Assembly (NCBI RefSeq): GCF_002205675.1
Contig: NZ_NISK01000004.1
Coordinates: 310,001-374,000 of the forward strand
Length of the DNA: 64,000 nt
From: Sphingopyxis bauzanensis
Lineage (GTDB): Bacteria > Pseudomonadota > Alphaproteobacteria > Sphingomonadales > Sphingomonadaceae
Direction of reading: 5' to 3'
A program made the position numbers and the translations under genes. The first letter of the stretch is position 1. The number at the start of each line of letters is the position of its first letter. This document shows positions 25,193 through 33,597 of this stretch, one piece after another. Below the pieces are notes generated by a model that worked only from the letters and a program-made list of their open reading frames with translations, did no database searches and was not told the DNA's origin.

Positions 25193-25999
25193 ATGGCGGA
25201 CCGCTTCACCAAGATGCATGGCCTCGGCAATGATTTTGTCGTCATCGACGCGCGCACCAGCGCGGTCGAGATGACCCCGGCGCGCGCGCATGCGATCGCC
25301 GACCGGCGTCATGGCATCGGGTGCGACCAGCTGATCCTGCTCGAACCATCGACCAAGGCCGATGTGCGGATGCGCATCTTCAACGCCGACGGCGGCGAGG
25401 TCGAAGCGTGCGGCAATGCGACGCGCTGTGTCGCAACGCTGATCGGCCAGCCCGCGGTGATCGAAACGCTGGGCGGCATGCTCCGTGTCACCCCGGCGGA
25501 CGGCGGCGCCGAGGTCGTACTGGGCGAACCGATGTTCGACTGGGAGCTGATTCCGCTCGCGATGCCAATGGATACGCGCGACATGCCCGTGGCTTGGGAC
25601 GAGCTGGAGCATGGCGCCGCGGTCAATGTCGGCAATCCGCACATTGTGTTTTTTGTCCCCGAGGCCGACGCCGTCGCGCTCGACGAGCTGGGTCCGCGGA
25701 TCGAGACCGACCCGCTGTTCCCCGAGCGTGTCAACGTCAATGTCGCCAGCCTCGACGGTGACAACCAGTTGCAACTGCGCGTGTGGGAGCGCGGCGTTGG
25801 GCTGACGCAAGCTTGCGGGACCGGCGCCTGCGCCACCGCGGTCGCCGCGATCCGCGCCGGACTGGTCGAATCGCCGGTCACCGTGGCGTTGCCCGGCGGC
25901 GACCTGGTCATCCGCTGGGCGCCGGGCGAGCCAATCGTGATGAGCGGCGCGGCGACGCGGGTGTATGAGGGCGAAACCGACTGGGCGCAGTTCGGATGA
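25193..25999 (+). CDS. dapF: Diaminopimelate epimerase
   Basis: The 268-residue enzyme converts LL- to meso-diaminopimelate for peptidoglycan and lysine. The two catalytic Cys are in EACGNATRC and QACGTGACATAV, and MHGLGNDFVVIDAR is the N-terminal signature. Its stop overlaps the ATG of mtaB (ATGA). Confidence 0.97.
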   Translation: MADRFTKMHGLGNDFVVIDARTSAVEMTPARAHAIADRRHGIGCDQLILLEPSTKADVRMRIFNADGGEVEACGNATRCVATLIGQPAVIETLGGMLRVTPADGGAEVVLGEPMFDWELIPLAMPMDTRDMPVAWDELEHGAAVNVGNPHIVFFVPEADAVALDELGPRIETDPLFPERVNVNVASLDGDNQLQLRVWERGVGLTQACGTGACATAVAAIRAGLVESPVTVALPGGDLVIRWAPGEPIVMSGAATRVYEGETDWAQFG

Positions 26000-27318
26000 G
26001 CGCTGCGGTCATCGACGGCGTTGAAGTCGTCAATTTTGGTTGCCGGTTGAACATTGCCGAGGGCGAGGCGATCCTCGGCGCGGCGCGTGAAGCTGGAGCG
26101 CGCGATACGATTATCTTTAACAGCTGCGCGGTGACCGACGAAGCGGTGCGGCAGGCGCGGCAGGCGGTGCGGCGGGCCTTGCGTGAGCGCCCCGGCGCGG
26201 ATGTGGTCGTGACGGGGTGTGCGGCGGAGCTGGAGGCTGGGCGCTTTGCGGACATGGACGCGCGGGTTGTGCGCAACGATGCCAAGGGATTGGTTGAGAG
26301 CTATCTTCCCACTTCTCCCCCGTTCCCCCGCGAAGGCGGGGGTCCATCTCCTGCCATCGCGTCAGCAAACGAAGGGCGACGGGTAGACGAGAGCGTAGGC
26401 GATCGGCCCCTGCCTTCGCAGGGGCGCAGCTTGCCTTACACGCCCGCGCTCTCCGGCGCCGCCCACGCCCGCGCCTTTCTTGGCGTCCAGACGGGCTGCT
26501 CGCACAGCTGCACCTTTTGCGCGACCGTCATGGCGCGCGGGACCGCGCGGTCGGCGACGGTTCACGCGGTGGCTGATGCCGCGCGCATCGCGATCGACCG
26601 CGGCCAGCGTGAAATCATCCTGACCGGGGTTGATCTGGCGAGCTATGGCGACGACAGCGGTACAACGCTGGCGGCGCTGGTCGAAGCGTTGCTCGCCCTG
26701 CCGATCGAGCGCCTGCGACTGTCGTCACTCGACCCGAATCGCATCAACGACCGCCTGTTCGCGCTGCTGACGCAGGAACTGCGCCTGATGCCGCACGTCC
26801 ACCTGTCGCTGCAGGCGGGCGACGATATGGTGCTGACCCGCATGAAGCGCCGGCACCGCCGCGCCGACGCCGTGGCGCTCGTCGGGCGGCTGAAAGCCGC
26901 AAGGCCCGAAATTGCGATTGGCGCCGACCTGATCGCCGGATTTCCGACCGAGGATGATGCCATGTTCGCCAATTCGCTGGCCCTGATCGACGATTGCGAC
27001 ATCGTCTTTGGCCATATCTTTCCGTACAGCGCGCGCGCCGGAACCGCGGCCGCGCGCATGCCGCAGGTCGGCCGGGCGGTGGCGCGCGACCGGGCGGCCA
27101 TACTGCGGGCATCCAATATGCGGCGGCGCCACGCCTGGCTTGACGCCCAAGCGGGAACGACGGCGAGCATGCTGGTCGAACGCGACGGGCTGAGCGGTCA
27201 TGCCGCGAATTTTGCCGCGCTGACGCTGAGTGCGCCTGCTGCCGCGGGTATGATCGTTCCGGTTCAAATCGGGGCGCGCGAGGGCGACCGGCTGACCGCC
27301 ACGGAGATTGCAGCATGA
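25996..27318 (+). CDS. mtaB: MtaB/MiaB-type tRNA methylthiotransferase with an in-frame repeat insertion
   Basis: The 440-residue radical-SAM enzyme should add a methylthio group to modified A37 of tRNA. It has the N-terminal UPF0004 domain with three Cys (FGCRLN, NSCAV, TGCAAE) and the radical-SAM motif CSHSCTFC. The stretch between the two domains, about residues 104-150, is translated from a family B palindrome (FPREGGGP on one arm, PLPSQGRS on the other) and looks foreign to the family. The reading frame is preserved. The start overlaps dapF and the stop overlaps ftsY, both as ATGA. Confidence 0.92.
   Translation: MSAAVIDGVEVVNFGCRLNIAEGEAILGAAREAGARDTIIFNSCAVTDEAVRQARQAVRRALRERPGADVVVTGCAAELEAGRFADMDARVVRNDAKGLVESYLPTSPPFPREGGGPSPAIASANEGRRVDESVGDRPLPSQGRSLPYTPALSGAAHARAFLGVQTGCSHSCTFCATVMARGTARSATVHAVADAARIAIDRGQREIILTGVDLASYGDDSGTTLAALVEALLALPIERLRLSSLDPNRINDRLFALLTQELRLMPHVHLSLQAGDDMVLTRMKRRHRRADAVALVGRLKAARPEIAIGADLIAGFPTEDDAMFANSLALIDDCDIVFGHIFPYSARAGTAAARMPQVGRAVARDRAAILRASNMRRRHAWLDAQAGTTASMLVERDGLSGHAANFAALTLSAPAAAGMIVPVQIGAREGDRLTATEIAA
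26317..26437. repeat. Dispersed palindrome, family B, copy 2, inside mtaB
   Basis: CCCCCGCGAAGGCGGGGGTC and GGCCCCTGCCTTCGCAGGGG are inverted arms about 65 bp apart, the same type as the intergenic copy at 49007-49097. Here they lie in the coding sequence between two MtaB domains and are translated without a stop. Confidence 0.85.
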
Positions 27319-28241
27319 GCGGGCAAAGCTGGAGCGACCGGCTGCTTGGCGGCTTCAAACGCACGTCGGAGCGGCTGGGCGAGAATCTTGCCGGGCTGAC
27401 CGGCAAGGCGCGGCTCGACGAGGATGATCTCGACCGCATCGAGGAAGCGCTGATCACCGCCGACCTTGGCCCCGCCATGGCGGCCCGTATCCGCGAGCGC
27501 CTCACCGCGCGGCGCGATGCGGTGGCGGGCGGGGTCGAGGAGTTGCGCAAGATCGTCGCCGAAGAAATCGCCGCGGTGCTGCGCCCGGTGGCCGAACCGC
27601 TCGACATCGACGCCTTTCCGCGTCCGCAGGTCATCCTGGTGATCGGGGTCAACGGGTCGGGCAAGACCACCACCATCGCCAAGCTGGCGCACCTGTTCCA
27701 GGAACAGGATTATGGCGTCATGCTGGTCGCGGGCGACACGTTTCGCGCCGCGGCGATCGGCCAGCTGAAAGTGTGGGCCGAACGGCTGGGCGTGCCCATC
27801 ATGACCGGGCCGGAGGGCGGGGACAGCGCCGGGATCGTGTTCGACGCGGTAAAAAAGGCGACCGCAACCGGCATCGACGTCCTGATCGTTGATACCGCCG
27901 GGCGGCTTCAGAACAAGCGCGAGTTGATGGACGAGCTCGCCAAGATCAAGCGCGTGCTCGGGCGGCTCAATCCCGCCGCGCCGCACGATGTCGTGCTGGT
28001 GCTCGACGCGACGACGGGGCAGAATGCGCTGGCGCAGATCGACGTGTTCCGCGAGGTCGCGGGGGTCACGGGGCTGGTGATGACCAAGCTCGACGGCACC
28101 GCGCGCGGCGGGGTGCTCGTTTCGGCGGCCGAGCAGCATGGCCTTCCCATCCACGCGATCGGCATCGGTGAAACCATCGACGACCTTCGTCCGTTCGATG
28201 CGAACGAGATCGCCGCCATTATTGCAGGAAACATCCGATGA
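27315..28241 (+). CDS. ftsY: Signal recognition particle receptor FtsY
   Basis: The 308-residue GTPase has the SRP-receptor NG domain: LDEDDLDRIEEALITADLG, GVNGSGKTTTIAKLAHL, AGDTFRAAAIGQL, DTAGRLQNKRELMDEL and TKLDGTARGGVLV. The acidic A domain is minimal, as is common in alphaproteobacteria. It docks SRP-ribosome complexes at the membrane. It overlaps mtaB upstream and ispZ downstream by 4 bp each. Confidence 0.97.
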   Translation: MSGQSWSDRLLGGFKRTSERLGENLAGLTGKARLDEDDLDRIEEALITADLGPAMAARIRERLTARRDAVAGGVEELRKIVAEEIAAVLRPVAEPLDIDAFPRPQVILVIGVNGSGKTTTIAKLAHLFQEQDYGVMLVAGDTFRAAAIGQLKVWAERLGVPIMTGPEGGDSAGIVFDAVKKATATGIDVLIVDTAGRLQNKRELMDELAKIKRVLGRLNPAAPHDVVLVLDATTGQNALAQIDVFREVAGVTGLVMTKLDGTARGGVLVSAAEQHGLPIHAIGIGETIDDLRPFDANEIAAIIAGNIR

Positions 28242-28921
28242 CCGCCGCCCCCGTCGACATTCCCCCAAGCGGCCCCGAGGCGATCCCCGTAGCGCCGCCC
28301 GCCAAGCATGGCTGGCTGAATTTCGTGATCGACTTCGGGCCGCTGCTCGTCTTTTTCCTCGCCTATAAATTCTCGTCGGACGGCGAAGGCGCCTTTGCCG
28401 CGACCGCCGCGGCGATCAAGGGGACGGTCGCCTTCATGGTCGCGATCGTCATCGCGATGGTGGTGTCGAAGTGGAAGCTGGGCAAGATTTCGCCGATGCT
28501 GTGGATGTCGAGCATCCTCGTCATCGGCTTTGGCGCGCTGACGATCTGGTTTCACGATGAACGCTTTATCGTGATGAAACCGACGATCATCTATGGCGCC
28601 TTTGCCGTGCTGTTGCTGGGCGGTTGGTGGTTCAAGAAACCGATGCTCAAATATCTGCTGCAATCGGCGCTGGAGGGTTTGACCGACCGCGGCTGGTTGC
28701 TGCTGTCGCGCAATTGGGGTCTGTTCTTTGCCGCGCTCGGCGTCGTCAATCATGTGATGTACGAGATGATCCAGGCGAAGCAGATGAGTTTTGACCTGTG
28801 GCTGACGGTCAAGGTGTGGGGGATCACCGCGCTGTCGTTCCTGTTCACGCTGACCCAGGTGCCGGTGATGCTGAAGAACGGGCTCGCCATCCCCGACGAA
28901 CCGGCGACCGACAAAAGTTGA
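28238..28921 (+). CDS. ispZ: Inner-membrane-spanning septation protein (IspZ/YciB)
   Basis: The 227-residue protein has five or six membrane helices and the family motifs IDFGPLLVFFLAYKF, KWKLGKISPMLW, WFHDERFIVMKPTIIY and LSRNWGLFFAALGVVNHVMYEM. The family affects septation and envelope integrity. The N-terminus has an extra Pro-rich lead of about 20 residues. It is last in the dapF-mtaB-ftsY-ispZ run. Confidence 0.95.
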   Translation: MTAAPVDIPPSGPEAIPVAPPAKHGWLNFVIDFGPLLVFFLAYKFSSDGEGAFAATAAAIKGTVAFMVAIVIAMVVSKWKLGKISPMLWMSSILVIGFGALTIWFHDERFIVMKPTIIYGAFAVLLLGGWWFKKPMLKYLLQSALEGLTDRGWLLLSRNWGLFFAALGVVNHVMYEMIQAKQMSFDLWLTVKVWGITALSFLFTLTQVPVMLKNGLAIPDEPATDKS

Positions 28922-28993
28922 GTCCGACCCCCAACGCTGGCATAGCGGGCGCCATCGGTTCGGGGTCGCGGCCCTGCCGGATAACGAGGGGGA

Positions 28994-29572
28994 ATGAATA
29001 TGGATAAATTTTTCGGCAATCTGCACGCGGTGCTGGGCGTAGGGCTGGTGCTTTCGATCGTCCTGATGCTGGGTTTGAACGGCCAGAATTTCGAGGACGG
29101 CATGGCCGCCGCCAATGCGGTGATGCGCTGGCTGCACACCTTCTTTGGCGTGCTGTGGATCGGCCTGCTTTATTATTTCAACTTCGTCCAGATTCCGACG
29201 ATGCCGAAAATCCCGGCCGAACTGAAACCCGCGGTCGGCAAGCATATCGCCCCCGCCGCGCTGTTCTGGTTCCGCTGGGCGGCGCTGGCGACCGTTGTGC
29301 TAGGCGTCGCGATCGCGGGCCATGCGCAATATCTGGCGCCTGCGCTGGGACTGCAGGATCCGTACAAGCTGATCGGTGTCGGCATGTGGCTCGGGCTGAT
29401 CATGGCGTTCAATGTATGGTTCGTGATTTGGCCGAACCAGAAGAAGGCGCTCGGCATCGTCGAGGCCGACGATGCGACCAAGGCCAAGGCAGCCAAGACC
29501 GCGATGATCTTTTCGCGCACCAACACCTTGCTGTCGATTCCGATGCTCTATGCCATGGTGAACTTCAGCTAA
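28994..29572 (+). CDS. PuuD-like (urate hydroxylase N-terminal type) membrane protein
   Basis: The 192-residue protein has about four membrane helices: NLHAVLGVGLVLSIVLMLGLNG, WLHTFFGVLWIGLLYYFNFVQIP, FRWAALATVVLGVAIAG and LIGVGMWLGLIMAFNVWFVIWPNQKKALG. These match the N-terminal membrane domain shared with PuuD proteins. True PuuD is longer and ends in a cytochrome c domain, which is absent. No other purine gene is nearby, so urate oxidation is doubtful. Confidence 0.75.
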   Translation: MNMDKFFGNLHAVLGVGLVLSIVLMLGLNGQNFEDGMAAANAVMRWLHTFFGVLWIGLLYYFNFVQIPTMPKIPAELKPAVGKHIAPAALFWFRWAALATVVLGVAIAGHAQYLAPALGLQDPYKLIGVGMWLGLIMAFNVWFVIWPNQKKALGIVEADDATKAKAAKTAMIFSRTNTLLSIPMLYAMVNFS

Positions 29573-29590
29573 GTTAGCCAGCGACGTTTA

Positions 29591-29627
29591 GAAAAGGGGC
29601 GCGCCGGGAAACCGGGGCGCCCTTTTC
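29591..29627 (+). terminator. Intrinsic terminator after the PuuD-like gene
   Basis: GAAAAGGGGCGCGCCGG and CCGGGGCGCCCTTTTC pair around GAAA with one bulge and end in TTTT, 18 bp after the stop. Confidence 0.8.
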
Positions 29628-29660
29628 ATTTGCCGTTCGTGTCGTAGGTCGGCTTGGTAA

Positions 29661-30215
29661 TTAACCCTCCACCGCCGTCTTGTGCAGTCGTCCGTTCATC
29701 ACATAGTGCGCGACGCCCATCTGCATCCCCGCCGCCTGTGCATCGTCGATGTCGCGCACCCGCCGTGCGGGGGCGCCCGCCCATAATTCGCGGTCGGGGA
29801 TTTCCTTGTTCTCGGTCAGCAACGCGCCCGCGGCGAGCATCGCGTCGCTGCCGATGCGGCAGCCGTTCATCACGGTTGCTTTCAACCCGACGAATGCACG
29901 GTCGGCCAATGTGCAGCCATGCACCATCGCCATATGGCCGATGAGCACATCTTCGCCGATGATCGTCGGAAAGCCCTCGGGACGGTGCGGCATCGGGCCA
30001 TCGCAGTGCACGATACTGCCGTCCTGGATGTTCGAGCGGGCGCCGACGATGATATGGCTGACATCGGCGCGCAGCACGCAATTATACCAGATGCTGACGT
30101 CGGGGCCAATCGTTACATCGCCGATGATCCGGCACCCCGGCGCGATGAAGGCGCTGGGGTGGATCGTCGGCGTCTTGCCGTTGACCGTGATTATGCTGAC
30201 GTCGCTATGAGTCAT
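29661..30215 (-). CDS. Gamma-class carbonic anhydrase-like hexapeptide-repeat protein
   Basis: The 184-residue protein is a left-handed beta-helix with hexapeptide repeats (GDVTIGPDVSIWYNCVLRADV, IGHMAMVHGCTLADRAFVGLKATVMNGCRIGSDAMLAAGALL). The metal-binding His positions of gamma-carbonic anhydrases (IVHCDG, IGHMAMVHG) are present. The WAGAPARRVR motif closes the helix. ATG at 30215 overlaps the stop of the fused MFS/spermidine synthase gene (ATGA). Carbonic anhydrase activity varies in this family. Confidence 0.88.
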   Translation of the reverse strand: MTHSDVSIITVNGKTPTIHPSAFIAPGCRIIGDVTIGPDVSIWYNCVLRADVSHIIVGARSNIQDGSIVHCDGPMPHRPEGFPTIIGEDVLIGHMAMVHGCTLADRAFVGLKATVMNGCRIGSDAMLAAGALLTENKEIPDRELWAGAPARRVRDIDDAQAAGMQMGVAHYVMNGRLHKTAVEG

Positions 30216-32467
30216 TCTGCACGCTTTCCGATCAGGCTGCCCCACATGAGCACGGGCAGGGTGGAGGCATAATCGTCTGTCCAGCGTTCGAAGCCCGCGG
30301 TCGATCGAAGCGCGACCCAGGCATTATCTTCGCCGGACTTTTCGCGCGGACGCAGGCCGCCAGTCAATTGCGCCATCCGCTGCGGCGTCGCGGTCAGCGC
30401 AACCCAGTTCGATGGGGTGAGGTCGTCGATGCCTTCTTCGGGCGGCCCCGGATCGAGCCGGATCGCCGCCGTCCAGCCGCGCGCCCTGGCCTCTTCAGCC
30501 AGCACCGGTTCGAGCCCGAAGAAGCGGTTCGAGATATGGATCAGCAAAATGCCATCGGGTTTCAGCGCGCGGGCGTAAATGCCGATCGCTTCCTCGGTCA
30601 GCAGATGGAGCGGGATCGCGTCGGACGAGAAGGCGTCGATGACAAGGACGTCGAAACGCCCCGGCGGCTGCTCGGCGAGCTTGAGCCGGGCATCACCGAT
30701 CACGATCGGGGCGTCGGCAGCGCAATCGGACAGGAAGGTGAATTTGGCGGGATCGCGGGCGATGTCGACCATCACGGGATCGATTTCGAAGATCGTCCAT
30801 TGCTGGCCGGGTTTCCGGTAACAGGCGAGCGTCCCCGCCCCCAGCCCGACGATGCCGACCGCCGCATTCGGTCCGGCCAGCACTTCCGCCTTGTCGAGCG
30901 CCAACCCGACGCCCGATTTCGGGCCATAATAGGTTGTCGCCTCGCGCCGGTGCGCGGGATCGGTGCGTTGCAGGCCGTGGAGCGTGGTGCCGTGCGCCAG
31001 CCGCCGCTGTCCCTGGGCCGGATAATCGGTGACGGTATAGACGCCGAAATAGCTGCGCACGCGGTCGCCGGTAAAGCTGTTCTGCACGGTATTCCAGCCT
31101 CCCACCCCGATCATCAGCAGTGCGAGTACGGCGACATAGGCCCAGCGCCAGCCGATCACCAGCAACCCGATCACAAGGATGGCGAAACCCCATATCGCCA
31201 CATCGCCATCGAGCCGACCCGACCATCCGCTGACCATGCGCCAGCTGGCAAAGGCGGCGATTACCACGAGCAGCCCGACAACCAGCCGCGCGGTTGTCCT
31301 CGGCAGTTTCAGCCATTTGTCCCACGGCAGCAGCGTGGGAAGCGGCAGCAGCATCGCCGCCCCGAGGGTGAGCAATGGATGTTCGTAAACCCAGTCGAAC
31401 ACCAGCGGTGCGAGCAACGCCGCGAACAGTCCGCCGAGCACCCCGCCCGCGGACATGATGAGGTAGAACAGCGTCAAATGCTGCGGCGCGGGGCGAAGAT
31501 GGTACAGATAGCCGTGGAGCGCGGTCGCGACGACAAACAGCATCGCGAGACTGGCGAGCGCGACCATCAATGACCCGCCGCCCGAACTGAGCAGCGCCAG
31601 CGCACCGACCATCAGCAACACTGTCGGCGCGATGAAAACAAAAGCCTCGGTCAACCGGCTCATCGTCGAAAAGGCGATCACGAAGCTGAGCAGATAGAGG
31701 CCGAGCGGCAGCACCCAGAGCAGTGGCATCGCGACGATATCGGTGGTGAGGTGCGTCGTCGTCGACAGCATCAGCCCCGACGGCACCGCCGCGATGAGCA
31801 GCCAGTGAAGCTGGCGCCGCCAGGACGGGCGCGGTTCGTCGGCGACAGCGGCTTCGCCCGCCGTATCAACCGCGCGGCCATGCCAGCGCGCCGCGGCGCT
31901 CGCCGCCACCAGCAGCACGAGCAGCGCATAGCCCGCAGTCCAGCCCCAGCTTTGCGCCGCCAGCGGTAAGTTCGGTTCCACCAGCGCGGGGTAGCTGATC
32001 AACCCGGCAAAACTGCCAAGGTTGGATGCGGCGTAGAGATAATAGGGATCGCCCGCGCGCGTGTCGGCCGCGAACCAGCGCTGCATCAGCGGCGCCTGCG
32101 CCGAGACCACAAAGAATACAGGGCCGATCGACGCGAGCAGCAGCAACGGCACCCACAGCGCCTCTTGGCCAGGGCCAGGCGCCGCGATTTGCGCGATGCC
32201 GATCGGGAGCCATAAAGCGGCGGCCAGAAACAGCGCGATGTGGATCATCGCCTGCCGCTGCACCGTGAACCGGCCGAGCCAATGGGCATAGGCATAGCCC
32301 GCAAGCAGCAGTGCCTGATAGACCAGCATCGCGCTGTTCCACACCGCTGGGGCGCCGCCGAGTTTCGGCAGCACCATCCGCGCCACCATCGGCTGGACTT
32401 GAAAAAGCAGGAAACTGCCGACCAGGATGGTCAGCACAAACAGCCAGCGCCGCGGCAACGCAGTCAT
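30212..32467 (-). CDS. Fused MFS-type membrane protein / spermidine synthase-like protein
   Basis: The 751-residue protein has about 12 membrane helices in residues 1-450 (starting LFVLTILVGSFLLFQVQPMVARMVLPKLGG). A spermidine-synthase-like Rossmann domain follows: GIVGLGAGTLACY (SAM-binding loop), FEIDPVMVDIAR, and DVLVIDAFSSDAIPLHLLTEEAIGIY. This fusion is common in alphaproteobacteria but its substrate is not established; polyamine synthesis is only inferred from the fold. It is coupled to the carbonic anhydrase-like gene. Confidence 0.88.
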   Translation of the reverse strand: MTALPRRWLFVLTILVGSFLLFQVQPMVARMVLPKLGGAPAVWNSAMLVYQALLLAGYAYAHWLGRFTVQRQAMIHIALFLAAALWLPIGIAQIAAPGPGQEALWVPLLLLASIGPVFFVVSAQAPLMQRWFAADTRAGDPYYLYAASNLGSFAGLISYPALVEPNLPLAAQSWGWTAGYALLVLLVAASAAARWHGRAVDTAGEAAVADEPRPSWRRQLHWLLIAAVPSGLMLSTTTHLTTDIVAMPLLWVLPLGLYLLSFVIAFSTMSRLTEAFVFIAPTVLLMVGALALLSSGGGSLMVALASLAMLFVVATALHGYLYHLRPAPQHLTLFYLIMSAGGVLGGLFAALLAPLVFDWVYEHPLLTLGAAMLLPLPTLLPWDKWLKLPRTTARLVVGLLVVIAAFASWRMVSGWSGRLDGDVAIWGFAILVIGLLVIGWRWAYVAVLALLMIGVGGWNTVQNSFTGDRVRSYFGVYTVTDYPAQGQRRLAHGTTLHGLQRTDPAHRREATTYYGPKSGVGLALDKAEVLAGPNAAVGIVGLGAGTLACYRKPGQQWTIFEIDPVMVDIARDPAKFTFLSDCAADAPIVIGDARLKLAEQPPGRFDVLVIDAFSSDAIPLHLLTEEAIGIYARALKPDGILLIHISNRFFGLEPVLAEEARARGWTAAIRLDPGPPEEGIDDLTPSNWVALTATPQRMAQLTGGLRPREKSGEDNAWVALRSTAGFERWTDDYASTLPVLMWGSLIGKRAE

Positions 32468-32489
32468 AAAACGCCCACCCCTTATCCGA

Positions 32490-33488
32490 TTATTCGTTCA
32501 GCAGCCGCGCCGCGTGCAGCGCATGATAGGTCAAAACCCCCGATGCCCCGGCGCGGCGGAACGCCAGCAGGGTTTCGAGCACCAGCGCGTCGCGGTCGCC
32601 CGCGCCCGCTGCCACGGCAGCTTCAATCATCGCATATTCCCCCGACACCTGATACGCATAGACCGGCACCGCAAAATGATCCTTAACCGCGCGGACGATG
32701 TCGAGATAGGGCAGTCCCGGCTTGACCATCACGCTGTCGGCACCCTCGGCCAGATCCTGCGCGACTTCGCGCAGCGCTTCTTCGGCGTTGGCGGGGTCCA
32801 TCTGATAGGTCTTCTTGTCGCCCTTGAGCAGCCCGCGCGAGCCGACCGCATCGCGGAAGGGGCCGTAAAAGGCCGACGCATATTTGGCGGCATAGCTCAT
32901 GATCTGGACGTGGCAAAAGCCTTCGACCTCCAGCGCTTCGCGGATCGCACCGATGCGGCCGTCCATCATGTCGCTGGGCGCGATGATGTCGGCGCCCGCG
33001 CGCGCCTGATTGAGCGCCTGTCCGACGAGCACATCGACCGTTTCGTCGTTGAGGACATAGCCGGTCGCATCGATCAGCCCGTCCTGCCCGTGGCTGGTAT
33101 AAGGATCGAGCGCGACATCGGTGAGCACTCCGATATCGTCACCGAGCGCCTGCTTGATCGCGGCGGTGGCGCGGCACATGAGATTGTCGGGATTGAGCGC
33201 CTCGCTGCCATCCTCGGTCCGGCGGTCGGCTTGCGTATAAGGAAAGAGCGCAAGGCAGGGGATGCCCGCCGCCACGGCATCGCGGGCGCGATCGACGATG
33301 CGGTCGACCGACCAGCGCGACACGCCGGGCAGGCTCGAAATTGGTTCTTCGGCGCCCGCACCGTCGCACACGAACAGCGGCCAAATAAGGTTCGAAGGCG
33401 ACAGCGTCGTTTCGCGCACCATGGCGCGGCTCCAGCCGGTGCGGCGGGTACGGCGGAGGCGGAGGTCGGGAAAGGCAGCTTGGGTCAT
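32490..33488 (-). CDS. hemB: Delta-aminolevulinic acid dehydratase (porphobilinogen synthase)
   Basis: The 332-residue enzyme condenses two 5-aminolevulinate molecules in haem synthesis. The active-site lysines are in MSYAAKYASAFYGPFRDA and MVKPGLPYLDIV. The metal region DVALDPYTSHGQDGLI lacks the Cys triad of zinc-type enzymes, so it is probably the magnesium type. ATG 33488 (MTQAAFPDLR) is chosen because the frame upstream has no family match. Confidence 0.96.
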   Translation of the reverse strand: MTQAAFPDLRLRRTRRTGWSRAMVRETTLSPSNLIWPLFVCDGAGAEEPISSLPGVSRWSVDRIVDRARDAVAAGIPCLALFPYTQADRRTEDGSEALNPDNLMCRATAAIKQALGDDIGVLTDVALDPYTSHGQDGLIDATGYVLNDETVDVLVGQALNQARAGADIIAPSDMMDGRIGAIREALEVEGFCHVQIMSYAAKYASAFYGPFRDAVGSRGLLKGDKKTYQMDPANAEEALREVAQDLAEGADSVMVKPGLPYLDIVRAVKDHFAVPVYAYQVSGEYAMIEAAVAAGAGDRDALVLETLLAFRRAGASGVLTYHALHAARLLNE

Positions 33489-33597
33489 GCGGCGTGCATA
33501 GCGGGGCGCGAGCGCGGGGCAAATGGATATTGGCGGATTCAAGCAAGCCCAACTACGCTCGACACGACCGGATTTAGGGGATGCTCGCTCGAGGGAG

